64,000 nucleotides of DNA. Source: Algoriphagus aquimarinus (lineage in GTDB: Bacteria > Bacteroidota > Bacteroidia > Cytophagales > Cyclobacteriaceae). Position numbers and translations under genes: made by a program. The stretch spans positions 124,001-188,000 of the forward strand of contig NZ_FOKK01000002.1 in NCBI RefSeq assembly GCF_900112005.1. The letters run 5' to 3'. The notes below the pieces were generated by a model. That model saw only the letters and a list, made by a program, of their open reading frames with translations. It ran no database searches and was not told where the DNA came from. Below are positions 1-9,710 of this stretch, one piece after another (the stretch's first letter is position 1; each line of letters opens with the position of its first letter).

Positions 1-1
1 C

Positions 2-1966
2 TGTGCAGAAACTACTCAAGAAGTACTTTTAAAAAGAAAACTAGAAAGAAGCGAGCGAAAGCTGAGACTCATCATTCAGCAAGCCCCTGCTTCAATTGCA
101 ACTTTTAAAGGGCCAAACTATGTAACCGATATAGCGAATGCAAATGCATTGCAGCTCTGGGGAAGAGAAGCAGCCGACGTATTGAAAAAACCAATACTTG
201 AAGCTATCCCTGAACTAGCCAAACAGGGAATTAAGGAACTTTTAGACGATGTATATAAAACGGGCAATCGATTTGCAGCTTCTGAACTACCGGTAAAGCT
301 CTATCGCGATGGCAAACTTGAAACCGTCTACATCAACTTTAGCTATGAAGCCCTTTACAATACTGAGGGCATAATAGATGGGATCATAGGCATAGGACAC
401 GATGTCACGGACCAAGTGATGGCTCACAAAAAAATCGAAGCAAATGAGGAGAAGCTCACCATGGTCATTGATGCTTCAGAGCTCGGCACCTATGAATTCA
501 ACATCAAAACCAAGAAATTGGATGGTTCGAAAAAACTCCATGAGATTTTCGGATTATCTATCAATGAAGATATCGACCACACACACTTTGTAAGCTCTAT
601 TCATCCTAAAGACCTGGAGATTAGGAAAGCTGCTTTTGAAAGATCCTATGAAAATGGAATCTTAGAGTACACGAGTAGATTAATTCTACCTGATACTAGT
701 TTCCGTTGGATAGAAGTGAAAGGCAAGGTACACTTTGACGAGGAAAACAACCCTCACAAAGTTCTTGGCACTGTTCGAGACATTACTTCAGACACCTTAA
801 ATAGGCAAAAACTAGAAGAAAGCGAGCAGAAATTCAGACTATTGGCAGATTCTCTTCCTCAACATATATGGACCGCAGATCCTGAAGGAAATCTTAATTA
901 TTTCAACAAATCTGTTTTTGAATTCTCAGGATTTAGCCCTGAAAGACTACATCAAGAAGGATGGCTTGCTATCGTCCATCCTGATGACAAGGAAGGTAAT
1001 ATCAACGCTTGGATCAGCTCTATTTCCACCGGAAAAGATTTCTTATTTGAGCATAGGTTTAGAAAATATGACGGCACCTACAGATGGCAACTAAGCCGTG
1101 CTAAGCCACAGCTCAACGAAGACGGAGAAATCCAGATGTGGGTAGGTTCTAGTACTGACATTCATGATCAGAAGGAGTTCACCAATGAACTGGAGCGCCT
1201 AGTGGTAGAGCGAACGAATGAACTGGCTCAACACGTGAAAGACCTAGCAAATATGAATAAGGAACTTCAATCTTTTGCTTATATCTCCAGCCATGATTTA
1301 CAGGAGCCGCTGCGAAAAATTCAGACTTTTTCTACTCTGCTTTTAGAAAATGAATACGAGAACCTCACAGATGATGGCAAGGAGCATTTTAAAAGAATGC
1401 AAAATGCTGCGAAGCGTATGCAGACACTTATTGCTGACCTCCTCTCCTACTCCCGAACTTCTATAGCTGAGCGTAAATTCGAACCAACTGATCTAAATAA
1501 ATTAATTACAGAGGTGAAAATGGATTTGAAGGAAGAGCTAGCCTTCCATCAAGCAGTAATTAATACAGACGAGCTCTGCATAATCAATATTATTCCTTTT
1601 CAATTTCGACAGTTATTGCAAAATCTAATCAGCAATTCTCTGAAGTTCTCTGTCAAAGACAGGGAGCCACATATCAGTATCAGCAGCGAAAAAGGCCTTG
1701 GAAGGGATTTCGATTTAGAAAGACTATCTCCAAGTATAAACTATTGCCATATTCGTATTTCTGATAATGGAATCGGTTTTGAGTCTATCTATAGTGAAAG
1801 GATTTTTGAATTATTCCAAAGACTTCACGGTAAGGATCAATTTCAGGGCACAGGAATAGGTTTGGCTATCGTAAAAAAAATCGTGGACAATCACAACGGA
1901 TATATCACAGCTCAAGGCACACCTAACCAAGGCGCTACCTTTGATATTTATTTGCCAGAAAATTAA
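2..1966 (+). CDS. Multi-PAS sensor histidine kinase, 5' end outside the window
   Basis: The reading frame is already open at the window edge and encodes PAS sequence well before the first possible internal start (TTG at 149), so the gene is 5'-truncated by the window and not by mutation. In order it carries the end of a PAS domain, two more PAS/PAC units (about nt 430-800 and 810-1180), a short coiled coil, a HisKA domain with the phospho-accepting His codon at 1292 (motif SSHDLQEPLRK), and an HATPase_c domain with N box (LLQNLISNSLKF), DNGIGF and GTGIGLAIVKK boxes. It should autophosphorylate on His and pass phosphate to a response regulator. No regulator lies downstream in the window, and the ligand is unknown. 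No membrane segment is visible in the part present, so it may be cytoplasmic. Confidence 0.93.
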   Translation, partial: CAETTQEVLLKRKLERSERKLRLIIQQAPASIATFKGPNYVTDIANANALQLWGREAADVLKKPILEAIPELAKQGIKELLDDVYKTGNRFAASELPVKLYRDGKLETVYINFSYEALYNTEGIIDGIIGIGHDVTDQVMAHKKIEANEEKLTMVIDASELGTYEFNIKTKKLDGSKKLHEIFGLSINEDIDHTHFVSSIHPKDLEIRKAAFERSYENGILEYTSRLILPDTSFRWIEVKGKVHFDEENNPHKVLGTVRDITSDTLNRQKLEESEQKFRLLADSLPQHIWTADPEGNLNYFNKSVFEFSGFSPERLHQEGWLAIVHPDDKEGNINAWISSISTGKDFLFEHRFRKYDGTYRWQLSRAKPQLNEDGEIQMWVGSSTDIHDQKEFTNELERLVVERTNELAQHVKDLANMNKELQSFAYISSHDLQEPLRKIQTFSTLLLENEYENLTDDGKEHFKRMQNAAKRMQTLIADLLSYSRTSIAERKFEPTDLNKLITEVKMDLKEELAFHQAVINTDELCIINIIPFQFRQLLQNLISNSLKFSVKDREPHISISSEKGLGRDFDLERLSPSINYCHIRISDNGIGFESIYSERIFELFQRLHGKDQFQGTGIGLAIVKKIVDNHNGYITAQGTPNQGATFDIYLPEN

Positions 1967-2055
1967 CTAGTCCAACAGTTGAATAAAAGCCTTTTCCGGC
2001 TGAATTTGCATCACTTGGTGAAGAGGCCTATCTTATTTCCTTAAACCCTATAGCC

Positions 2056-3576
2056 ATGCCTGCTTTTTCAATTCTAGTGTTACTGCTTACACTTTTTTCA
2101 AGTCCTCAAAAACCTAAAGCATCTCAAGTAAAACAACCCAATATTCTTTTTTTAATAGCTGATGATTGGTCATTCCCACATGCAGGAGTCTATGGAGATC
2201 CGGTGGTGCGCACCCCAACATTCGATCGCTTGGCTGCCGAAGGGGCATTATTCACCAATGCATATACCGCTTCACCTTCCTGCTCACCTTCCCGTGCTGC
2301 TGTTCTATTAGGCAGGTATCCTCACCAGAATGAAGATGGAGGCAATCTCTGGTCAGAATTCCCAGCTCAATACCCTACGTATGTCAGCCTGTTAGAAAAA
2401 GATGGGTACTTCACAGGATCAACTCGAAAAGGCTGGGGACCAGGGGATTTTAAAGTTAGGGGAATGGAACATAATCCATCCGGCAAAACCTATGAGGATT
2501 TCAAATCTTTTCTAGCCGAAAAACCCAAAGATCAGGCATTCACCTTCTGGTTTGGGAGCACAGACCCTCATCGTGAATATGTCCCTAATACAGGCATACA
2601 AACCGGGATGGACTTGGACGATGTGGTAGTTCCAGGCTTTTTCCCTGATGTGGAATGTGTCAGAAATGATATTCTAGACTACTATTTTGAGATAGAAAGA
2701 TTCGATAGAGAAAGTGGTCAACTGATCAAAATGCTAGAGGAAGCTGGCGAACTTGACAATACAATCATCGTCATGACAAGCGATAACGGTATGCCTTTTC
2801 CACGAGCAAAAGCTAATTTATACGACTACGGCACTAGGATGCCGCTTGTGATCAGATGGCCGCAAAAAGTAAAAGAAGGAACCGTCATCGATGACTTTGT
2901 GAATTTTGTAGACTTTGCTCCGAGCTTTGTAGAAGCGGCAGGATTAAGTCCAGAAGGAATGTCTGGACAATCACTATGGCCTCTGTTGGCGGGTGAAAAA
3001 CAAAACCGGGAACAGGTTTATTTGGAGCGGGAGCGCCATGCAAATGTGAGAAAAGGCGACCTCTCTTATCCTATGCGAGCTGTCAGAGATCATCAATACC
3101 TATATATCAGAAATATGATGCCTGAACGAAATCCTGCCGGAGACCCCACTGTTCACCAATCCGTGGGTCAATATGGAGATATCGACAATTCCATCACCAA
3201 GTACCTGATCATGAGTTTGGAAGGAAAGTCCAAAGTAGGGTCACCTGATTACTTCAAATTAGCATTTGACAAAAGACCACAAGAGGAGCTCTACGATGTA
3301 ATTAAAGACCCCTACCAACTGCATAATTTGGCTGGAGACAAAACCTATGCAACTGTCAAAGACCAAATGAGGAAAAACCTGCAAAGCTGGATGACAGAAA
3401 CCGGAGACTTGAGAGCCAGCGATCCCCGTTCCTTGTATTGGGATGAAGTCCGGTACACTCCCAATTATCAAATGAAAGATTTCGATTACAAGAAAGGCAT
3501 AGAAGATTACAAGATTAAGCCTCCTTTTGGAAAATATGCAAAAGAAGGAATTCCCTGCCTCGACATAATACCTTAA
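2056..3576 (+). CDS. Sulfatase of the alkaline phosphatase superfamily, secreted
   Basis: The protein has 506 residues and probably hydrolyses sulfate esters or N-sulfates of sugars in the periplasm or outside the cell. A hydrophobic N-terminus (residues 1-17) looks like a signal peptide. The core begins at NILFLIADDW, where D36 and D37 are metal ligands. The Cys-type motif CSPSR (residues 76-80, followed by AAVLLGRYP) contains the cysteine that family members convert to formylglycine. A later TSDNGMPFPRAK supplies further metal-site residues. Similarity of layout to N-sulfoglucosamine sulfohydrolase-type enzymes is inferred, and the substrate cannot be read from sequence. It lies 89 nt after the kinase gene and before an SDR gene on the same strand. 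No sulfatase-maturing enzyme is in the window. Confidence 0.92.
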   Translation: MPAFSILVLLLTLFSSPQKPKASQVKQPNILFLIADDWSFPHAGVYGDPVVRTPTFDRLAAEGALFTNAYTASPSCSPSRAAVLLGRYPHQNEDGGNLWSEFPAQYPTYVSLLEKDGYFTGSTRKGWGPGDFKVRGMEHNPSGKTYEDFKSFLAEKPKDQAFTFWFGSTDPHREYVPNTGIQTGMDLDDVVVPGFFPDVECVRNDILDYYFEIERFDRESGQLIKMLEEAGELDNTIIVMTSDNGMPFPRAKANLYDYGTRMPLVIRWPQKVKEGTVIDDFVNFVDFAPSFVEAAGLSPEGMSGQSLWPLLAGEKQNREQVYLERERHANVRKGDLSYPMRAVRDHQYLYIRNMMPERNPAGDPTVHQSVGQYGDIDNSITKYLIMSLEGKSKVGSPDYFKLAFDKRPQEELYDVIKDPYQLHNLAGDKTYATVKDQMRKNLQSWMTETGDLRASDPRSLYWDEVRYTPNYQMKDFDYKKGIEDYKIKPPFGKYAKEGIPCLDIIP

Positions 3577-3655
3577 TTAAGAACTTGCACAAGGTTTAGA
3601 CTAAATTCAAATCCTCAGCTCGAGTCTTTTACGCATTTCTATTAAAACCAATACA

Positions 3656-4414
3656 ATGAGATTGCACCAAAAAACAGCCATCATAACTGGTGCTACCAGT
3701 GGCATGGGAAAAGCCATGGCCGAACGTTTTGTCAGCGAAGGAGCTTCCGTAATTTTGAGCGGGCGTGACGAGCTTCGAGGTAGGGAGTTAGAAAAAAAAC
3801 TGATTCAAAAGGGCGGAAAGGCAGTTTTCATTGCAGGCGACATTTCTCAAATAGCAGTAAATGAAACGTTGGTTAGGGAGGCTGTTCAAAATTTCGGAAA
3901 GCTGGATATTGTCGTCACAAATGCTGGAAAATTAGGATTGGGATCGGTGACGGACATTTCCTTTGAAGAATGGAATGAAACCATAAGTGCTAATCTGACC
4001 TCCGTGTTTTACCTAAGTAGGTTTGCGATTCCTGAAATGCAGAAAAATGGCAAGGGAGTCATTCTCGCAAACAGTTCGATTGCAGCATTTAAAAGTTTTC
4101 CCAAACATGCAGCCTATTGCGCTAGCAAAGCAGCCTTGGTTGCCTTGGTGAAAGAAATGGCATTGGATTACGGCCCCACGATCCGTGTGAACACAATTTG
4201 CCCCGGTCCGGTCGATACACCTATGATTTGGGATTCAGCCAAAGCCTTTGATCATCCTGACACCATCGTGCAGCAAACGGCCAACAATACGATGATGAAG
4301 CGACTTGGGAATCCCGAAGATATTGCTTCACTGGCCTTGTTTCTCGTTTCCGATGAAGCATCATGGATTACAGGTTCTGCCTATACGATTGATGGTGGGA
4401 TTTTGGTTAAATAA
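3656..4414 (+). CDS. SDR-family NAD(P)-dependent oxidoreductase
   Basis: This 252-residue classical short-chain dehydrogenase has the dinucleotide motif TGATSGMG at residues 11-18, NAG at about 89-91, a catalytic Ser near 140 and YCASK (Y154, K158). The C-terminal SDEASWITGSAYTIDGG is typical of the family. It should oxidise or reduce an alcohol/carbonyl pair using NAD(P)(H) in the cytoplasm. The substrate is unknown. It follows the sulfatase by 79 nt on the same strand, so a link to sugar breakdown is possible but unproven. Confidence 0.9.
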   Translation: MRLHQKTAIITGATSGMGKAMAERFVSEGASVILSGRDELRGRELEKKLIQKGGKAVFIAGDISQIAVNETLVREAVQNFGKLDIVVTNAGKLGLGSVTDISFEEWNETISANLTSVFYLSRFAIPEMQKNGKGVILANSSIAAFKSFPKHAAYCASKAALVALVKEMALDYGPTIRVNTICPGPVDTPMIWDSAKAFDHPDTIVQQTANNTMMKRLGNPEDIASLALFLVSDEASWITGSAYTIDGGILVK

Positions 4415-4806
4415 TAGCTTCGCTTGAATAGGCTGCACGAAGACATTTATAAAAAAATACCTTCTCATTATTCTAGCTACTTTTCGCGCTTCCTTTTTAA
4501 ATAAAAAATAGGCTCCTCGATAAATACAATCTTGAAGCCTGATCCATGCATTCCGAGTATGTCCACAGGCGTGAATAACTAGGTGATAACTGCTCGAAAC
4601 CGTTAAGTTCCGAGCATTATCAATGTAAAACAGCGTTAGTTTTAATTGGTAATAATGTGAGGATACATGATCCTATTAATTTTTAGAAATGATTCGAAAT
4701 TGTGCTTTCCCTGATCCTAAATGAGCTAGTTCCTCATTCACTGAGACAATGGGAAGTATGTGCTGGTTATATTTTTATGATAATCAGTTGAAATGTAAAG
4801 CTGAAT
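4415..4806. other. 392-nt gap between convergent genes
   Basis: The stretch separates the SDR gene (+) from the DUF418 gene (-). No reading frame, RNA gene or usual terminator with a U-tract was recognised. The only ordered element seen is the inverted repeat listed at 4585-4621. Confidence 0.6.
4585..4621. repeat. Inverted repeat in convergent gap
   Basis: The arms GATAACTGCTCG and CGAGCATTATC pair over 11 bp with one bulged C and a 14-nt loop. There is no U-tract, so an intrinsic terminator is uncertain. It could limit read-through between the two convergent genes. Confidence 0.45.
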
Positions 4807-6123
4807 CTAAAGTGTCTGCACGGGGAGTTTTCGGAAGCCATGGACTTTGCCATAGCTCAGGTTTCTCCAAAGCCATTCGGCTGGACCGTAATGAAAATAG
4901 CGAAGCCAGATTGGGCTAAGGATGAGCTGAAAAATCCAAATACCAAACACCACATAGAGTAGTTCATAGCGCTGAAGCTTGCCAAACATTCCAAAACCTA
5001 CTCCGGTAAATATGATCATACAGATGACCGAATGCATCAAATAATTGGTCAGCGCCATCTTGCCGACAGCCGCTATGCTGGACTTCAGCCAGCCTAGAAT
5101 TGGAGCTTTGCAAAAAAGCATAATCAGACCTACATGGCCCATGGCGACAAAAAGCCGTCCCCAGTAATAGGTAATCATTGATTTGCTCTTGGAAAGGAGC
5201 GAAAAGTTATCTTCCGAGATCAGATTCAACTCGTAGTAATTGATGAGCAACCCAATGGTGTAACCAATCCCTGCCATAGCGAGATAGAACGAATTTGCCT
5301 TTTCACCCGTCAATACTCCCAATTTGAATAGCGCCATCCCTATCAGCATCATACTCAGCACGTCCCAGACATCGTATTTGTAAGGCCAAAGCGTATCAGA
5401 ATCAAAATTTTCAGGAGCTAAATGAGCGACAACTTTGAAATACCCTTTGTGCATCTCGTCATTGTATTCTTGGATAGCCTCAGGACTCCTTTTTTCCTCA
5501 TACTTCTCCCATCTTGTTTTAGCAGATTTGAGCTCCTTGGTCAGTTCTTCTCCTTTGGATTCAACCACCTGCACTTCTTCCAATTCCGCTATCCATTTTT
5601 TAGTGTCGGTATAGTTTACATATAGCCAAAATGTGCCTATTGAAAACAAGACGATAGCAGTTGCAATCAAGAATTTGGGAGCCATGGATCTAAAGGAGTA
5701 GACCAAGAAACCCATCAAAGCATATTGATACAAAATCTCTCCAGTCCATAAGAGCAAGTAGCCATGGATCAACCCAAAGACTAATAGCCAAGTAATTCTT
5801 CTAAAGTAAATATCGGCCGCTTTGATCCCTGCTCCTTTTTTGAGCAAGCGATCTAAAAACATAAACATCCCGACTCCAAAAAGAAGGGAGAATAGGGCCC
5901 TCATAGTACCTTCAAAAAGCATATTGGTGGTCATCCATGTATAGAGATTGAGCCCAGTCGAGCCCCCTGTCACAGTAGGATCACTATAGGACTCGTAAAG
6001 TCCATAGCCATTGATATTCATCAGTAAAATCCCGCAAAGGACAATACCTCGCATTACATCAAGTGATAAAATTCTGTCGGATTGCTTGAGTGGCTTAAAC
6101 TCTTGAAAAGCAGATTCTGTCAT
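4807..6123 (-). CDS. DUF418 (YeiB-type) integral membrane protein
   Basis: The protein has 438 residues. Its N-terminus carries the family signature RILSLDVMRGIVLCGILLMN followed by about eight to ten membrane segments. The C-terminal DUF418 part includes GKMALTNYLMHSVI and ends in the usual WLRYFHYGPAEWLWRNLSYGK block. A charged soluble insert lies roughly at residues 175-235. The biochemical role of the family is not established; it is related to acyltransferase-like membrane proteins. It stands alone between two convergent or divergent gaps. Confidence 0.88.
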   Translation of the reverse strand: MTESAFQEFKPLKQSDRILSLDVMRGIVLCGILLMNINGYGLYESYSDPTVTGGSTGLNLYTWMTTNMLFEGTMRALFSLLFGVGMFMFLDRLLKKGAGIKAADIYFRRITWLLVFGLIHGYLLLWTGEILYQYALMGFLVYSFRSMAPKFLIATAIVLFSIGTFWLYVNYTDTKKWIAELEEVQVVESKGEELTKELKSAKTRWEKYEEKRSPEAIQEYNDEMHKGYFKVVAHLAPENFDSDTLWPYKYDVWDVLSMMLIGMALFKLGVLTGEKANSFYLAMAGIGYTIGLLINYYELNLISEDNFSLLSKSKSMITYYWGRLFVAMGHVGLIMLFCKAPILGWLKSSIAAVGKMALTNYLMHSVICMIIFTGVGFGMFGKLQRYELLYVVFGIWIFQLILSPIWLRYFHYGPAEWLWRNLSYGKVHGFRKLPVQTL

Positions 6124-6333
6124 AGCTTATCTAATCCCGAGAGTTGAAAAGTATTCACTTGTGGCTCAGGAGAATAATAAGCTATCCATTTTCTAATGGA
6201 GGCGAATAAGGTATTGGACTAATGCATATTAAAAGTGTCCAAGCTTAGACATAAATTTCCCAGTAGCATTTCTGCTGAGGCAAACCTGAAGTTGTATAAG
6301 GCTTTAAAAAAATATTATGATAGTGCTCGAAAT

Positions 6334-7965
6334 CTATTTCACTACTATCGATTCCGTAGAAGGCTCAAATCCTATTCGATGCGCCATCACATCAAGTGAA
6401 TCTCCAGCATTCATTTCAAAAGGAAACTGATAAACTGACCAAACGTCTGAAGCATTTTTCCTAAACCCAACCGATGCACCCTTTGTAGCTGAAGATAAAA
6501 ACACCTTCCCATCTTCATAGCGAACTTTTACAGGCTCAGTGATAGGCGCGTGATCCGCTCCTTTCCACCATTGATTTATCATTTCCATTTCTGGAATTGC
6601 GCCTAGATCACCAAAATCCTCTATCCATTTCAGATGCGCCGCTCGAAGCTCAGCCAGTTTATCCGCATAGTCAGGATTTCCAGCTAGGTTATTGAACTCG
6701 TATGGATCAGCCTTAGTATCATAAAGCTCCTCTTCTGGCTTGGATTCATCAAACCATCGCTCTTGATTCACATCCAACTTCCCTTCTTCGTGTAGCTCCA
6801 GTAGATGTACCATCAGTGGATTACTTAATCTAAAACGGATATTCTGATAGTTAGCTTTATCCGTCATGTAGTTCTTGATGTATTTGTATCGCCCATCACT
6901 TACTGCCCGCACTCTATCCACTTCTGAATCCATGCGATCTCGCGCAGCATAGATGTACTTTCTAGGTTCAGATTTTTGATTTCCCATAAATGCCTGCCCC
7001 TGCATATTATTGGGAATTTTCACTCCCGCTAGAGAAAGAACCGTCGGTCCAAAGTCCACAAAGCTCACCAACTGATCATCTATAGTCCCTGGTTTTATAA
7101 AAGGTGCTTTGATGAAAAGAGGAACTCGCAAACCTCTATCATACAACTCGCGCTTATAATAAGGCATTCCATCCCCATGATCTGAGTAATAGAAAATAAT
7201 TGTATTCTCATACAACCCATCATCTTTCAACTGCTGTAGGAGTTCACCCACCTGCGCATCAAAACGCATCACATTTGTAATAAATCGAGCCAAGGTCCTG
7301 CGCGTAATCGAGTCATCAGGATAAACAGGCGGCACCGTCACATCTGCTGGATCCACCAATAAATCCTCATTTTCCCTTGCCCACACCTGAGATTCGTGTG
7401 TAGTCGTGTAATTGAAAATGGAGAAAAATGGCTGGTTCGGATCTTTACGATTTCTCCAATGAGCTGTATTGCTACTCTCATCCCACATTGTTCCGGGTGC
7501 GACAAATTGAAAATCCTCTTTTACATTGTTACTGGTATAATAGCCCGCCATACGCAGGTATTCAGGATAGCCGTGCATCCCTTCAGGAATCATCGCTGAA
7601 TAAGACTTATGATTTGGCGGATAAGCAGACTCATTCCCTTTTGACATGCCGACTGTTCTCATATGCATCGCCCCGATAGAAGTCTGATAGGCACCTGTGA
7701 TCAATGCTGCTCTACTTGGTGCACAAACACCCGCTGTAGAAAAGGCATTTGTAAAAAGCACTCCAGTTTTTGCCAAAGAGTCCAACACCGGGGTTTTCCC
7801 TCCAGTACCTCCATATGCACCCAAATGCTCCGGTGACATATCCTCATTTACTATCCAGATAATATTAGGTCGCTCTGGATATTCTATTTCCGAGGGCGAA
7901 CTAGACTCCTTTTGACAGGAAAAAAACAAAAATGAACCAAGGCAAATGAAAAGAATACACTTCAT
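6334..7965 (-). CDS. Sulfatase lipoprotein with extra C-terminal domain
   Basis: This 543-residue protein begins with a lipoprotein signal (SFLFFSC, lipidated Cys17), so it should be membrane-anchored outside the cytoplasm. The sulfatase core shows NIIWIVNEDMSPEH (E41-D42 at the place of the usual DD), the Cys-type active site CAPSR (81-85) and YYSDHGDGMPYYKRELYDRG. The final 70 residues or so (from PVKVRYEDGK) form a separate beta-type domain resembling those appended to sugar hydrolases. It should need formylglycine maturation. It is divergent from the TIM-barrel gene at 8211, with a 245-nt shared upstream region. It is clearly different from the sulfatase at 2056, so the two are not a recent duplication. 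Confidence 0.92.
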   Translation of the reverse strand: MKCILFICLGSFLFFSCQKESSSPSEIEYPERPNIIWIVNEDMSPEHLGAYGGTGGKTPVLDSLAKTGVLFTNAFSTAGVCAPSRAALITGAYQTSIGAMHMRTVGMSKGNESAYPPNHKSYSAMIPEGMHGYPEYLRMAGYYTSNNVKEDFQFVAPGTMWDESSNTAHWRNRKDPNQPFFSIFNYTTTHESQVWARENEDLLVDPADVTVPPVYPDDSITRRTLARFITNVMRFDAQVGELLQQLKDDGLYENTIIFYYSDHGDGMPYYKRELYDRGLRVPLFIKAPFIKPGTIDDQLVSFVDFGPTVLSLAGVKIPNNMQGQAFMGNQKSEPRKYIYAARDRMDSEVDRVRAVSDGRYKYIKNYMTDKANYQNIRFRLSNPLMVHLLELHEEGKLDVNQERWFDESKPEEELYDTKADPYEFNNLAGNPDYADKLAELRAAHLKWIEDFGDLGAIPEMEMINQWWKGADHAPITEPVKVRYEDGKVFLSSATKGASVGFRKNASDVWSVYQFPFEMNAGDSLDVMAHRIGFEPSTESIVVK

Positions 7966-8210
7966 AGGTAGATGAGTTTGAGCAAATCAAGTTATTGATT
8001 TTACAATAAAAGATAAATGTGTGTAAATATCACCCTGACCTAGAGGTGTTAACCAATTTTCTGCTGTTTGGATTCGGTAAGTTTCTTTGGAATCAAGTTC
8101 AGCTTTGGTAACTTAAAAAGTCATATACTAACAATGAATCTTAGTCTTCAAAATAAGACTAAACCCAAGGTTTCTGAAATAACAGAAGAAACTCCTTTTA
8201 CATTATCAAC

Positions 8211-9152
8211 ATGAACAAAAGAAGAAATTTCCTGAAATCAGCTGGATTAGCTACAGCAGCAATCGGACTAGGAATGCCTCAAATGGCTTTTTCAATGAAG
8301 AAAGCTGCGCCACTTTTCAAAATCTCGCTTGCCGAATGGTCCTTGAATAAGCAACTGTTTGCGGGGAAAATGGATCACTTGGACTTCCCTATGCTTACTA
8401 AAAAAGCTGGGATAGAGGCAGTAGAATATGTAAACCAATTTTTCAAAGACAAAGCCAAAGACATGGCCTATCTGAAGGAAATGAAAACCCGAGCTGATGG
8501 TGAAGGAGTAAGATCTGTTCTAATCATGTGCGACGGTGAAGGGATGCTCGGTGCAGCTTCTCAAGAGGAGCGTACGCAAACAGTGGAGAATCACAAAAAA
8601 TGGGTAGAAGCAGCCAAGTTCTTAGGCTGTCATTCCATCCGTGTAAATGCCTACTCGGCTATTCCGTGGAGCACTTCTGAACAGGATTATAAAACATCCA
8701 GTGATCTTGCTAGTGCAGGCTTACATGAGCTTTGTGAATTTGCAGATGACTTTGATATCAATGTCTTGATCGAGAATCATGGTGGATTCTCCAGTAATGG
8801 GAAATGGCTTGCTGAGATGATCAATAAAGCCGATCATCGCCGAGCTGGGACTTTGCCTGATTTTGGGAATTTCAGAATCGCCAATGAAGATGGAAAAGCT
8901 ATTTCTTATGATTCCTATCGTGGGATAGATGAATTGATGCCTAGAGCAAAAGGTGTCAGTCTAAAACCAACAGTTTGGGACGACCAGGGTAATGAACATC
9001 CTCTTGATTATCCTAAGATGATGAAGCTTGTTTTAGCGCATGATTTCCATGAATACGTAGGAATTGAGCACGGTGAAGCAGGAAGAGAATGGGAAAGCAT
9101 CAAAGAAATCAGACAAGAGCTGGAAGCAGTAAGAAGAACTCTTGAAGCTTAA
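8211..9152 (+). CDS. Exported TIM-barrel sugar isomerase/epimerase-like protein
   Basis: The protein has 313 residues and belongs to the xylose isomerase-like TIM-barrel superfamily, close to hydroxypyruvate isomerase-like proteins of Bacteroidota. The N-terminus (KRRNFLKSAGLATAAIG) has a twin-arginine-like signal, suggesting export. Metal-site-type residues occur in NVLIENHGG and GTLPDFGNF, and near the C-terminus in YVGIEHGE. The exact reaction is unknown; an isomerisation or epimerisation of a sugar acid or ketose is the family expectation. The VOC gene starts only 11 nt downstream, so the two are probably co-transcribed. Confidence 0.86.
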   Translation: MNKRRNFLKSAGLATAAIGLGMPQMAFSMKKAAPLFKISLAEWSLNKQLFAGKMDHLDFPMLTKKAGIEAVEYVNQFFKDKAKDMAYLKEMKTRADGEGVRSVLIMCDGEGMLGAASQEERTQTVENHKKWVEAAKFLGCHSIRVNAYSAIPWSTSEQDYKTSSDLASAGLHELCEFADDFDINVLIENHGGFSSNGKWLAEMINKADHRRAGTLPDFGNFRIANEDGKAISYDSYRGIDELMPRAKGVSLKPTVWDDQGNEHPLDYPKMMKLVLAHDFHEYVGIEHGEAGREWESIKEIRQELEAVRRTLEA

Positions 9153-9163
9153 ATTATTTCAAA

Positions 9164-9550
9164 ATGAAAACTGAATTCCTCTGCACAGTGCCAGTGCTCC
9201 CGTCTCAAAACATAGCTCGAGACATAGATTGGTATTCACACAACTTTGGGTTCGTCAAAACCTTTGGAGATCATATGTATGCTGGCATGCGATTAGAAGA
9301 TATTGTGATCCATCTACAGTGGCATGCAGACACTGCTGCAGATCCTATTTTGGGAGGTTCGGTAGTGAGGATTTTTGTCAAAAATATTGAGCCTTATTTT
9401 GAATCTTTAGTAGTAAAAGGGGTTGTGAAATGTGATAAGCTAATCAAAAATACCCCTTGGGGCACTCATGAGTTTGGTTTATATGATTTGAACAACAATT
9501 CCATTTTCATAGTAGAAGACATAGAAACCTCGGCAGAAATAACTTCCTGA
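9164..9550 (+). CDS. VOC superfamily (glyoxalase/bleomycin-resistance-like) protein 1
   Basis: This small 128-residue protein has the beta-alpha-beta-beta-beta fold signature of the VOC superfamily: TVPVLPSQNIARDIDWYSHNF at the start, IVIHLQWH in the middle and the closing YDLNNNSIFIVED. It probably acts as a dimer. Whether it is an enzyme (lyase, dioxygenase) or a binding protein cannot be told. It is translationally close (11 nt) to the TIM-barrel gene. Its last codons are included in the 148-bp direct repeat described at 9501. Confidence 0.8.
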   Translation: MKTEFLCTVPVLPSQNIARDIDWYSHNFGFVKTFGDHMYAGMRLEDIVIHLQWHADTAADPILGGSVVRIFVKNIEPYFESLVVKGVVKCDKLIKNTPWGTHEFGLYDLNNNSIFIVEDIETSAEITS

Positions 9551-9648
9551 TTTGGACTCTAGGGTTTCAAATCCCTTTTGCTTTTCCCTACTTGCAACAA
9601 TGAAACAACAACTAGGACAAATCGCGATTTTGGTAAGAGATTACGATG
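9501..9648. repeat. Left copy of imperfect direct repeat flanking a gene cassette
   Basis: These 148 bp align without a gap to 11353-11500 with 27 mismatches by hand count (about 82% identity). The repeat spans the last codons of VOC gene 1, the intergenic region and the first 16 codons of a second VOC gene. Similarity stops just after GATTACGATG. The left copy therefore marks one edge of a 1.7-kb insertion between two adjacent VOC genes. Confidence 0.85.
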
Positions 9649-9665
9649 GGCCTATAAATCCTTAA
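9600..9665 (+). pseudogene. 5' fragment of a VOC gene, cut off after 16 codons
   Basis: The frame MKQQLGQIAILVRDYD is identical in protein sequence to the first 16 residues of the intact VOC protein at 11452. It then runs into unrelated sequence and a stop at 9663. The preceding CTTGCAACA is also shared. This is the amputated start of a duplicated gene and is too short to be functional. Confidence 0.85.
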
Positions 9666-9710
9666 ACCAAAGTTTCCGGCATGTATTAACAGCATTCCGA
9701 ATTGTCTACT

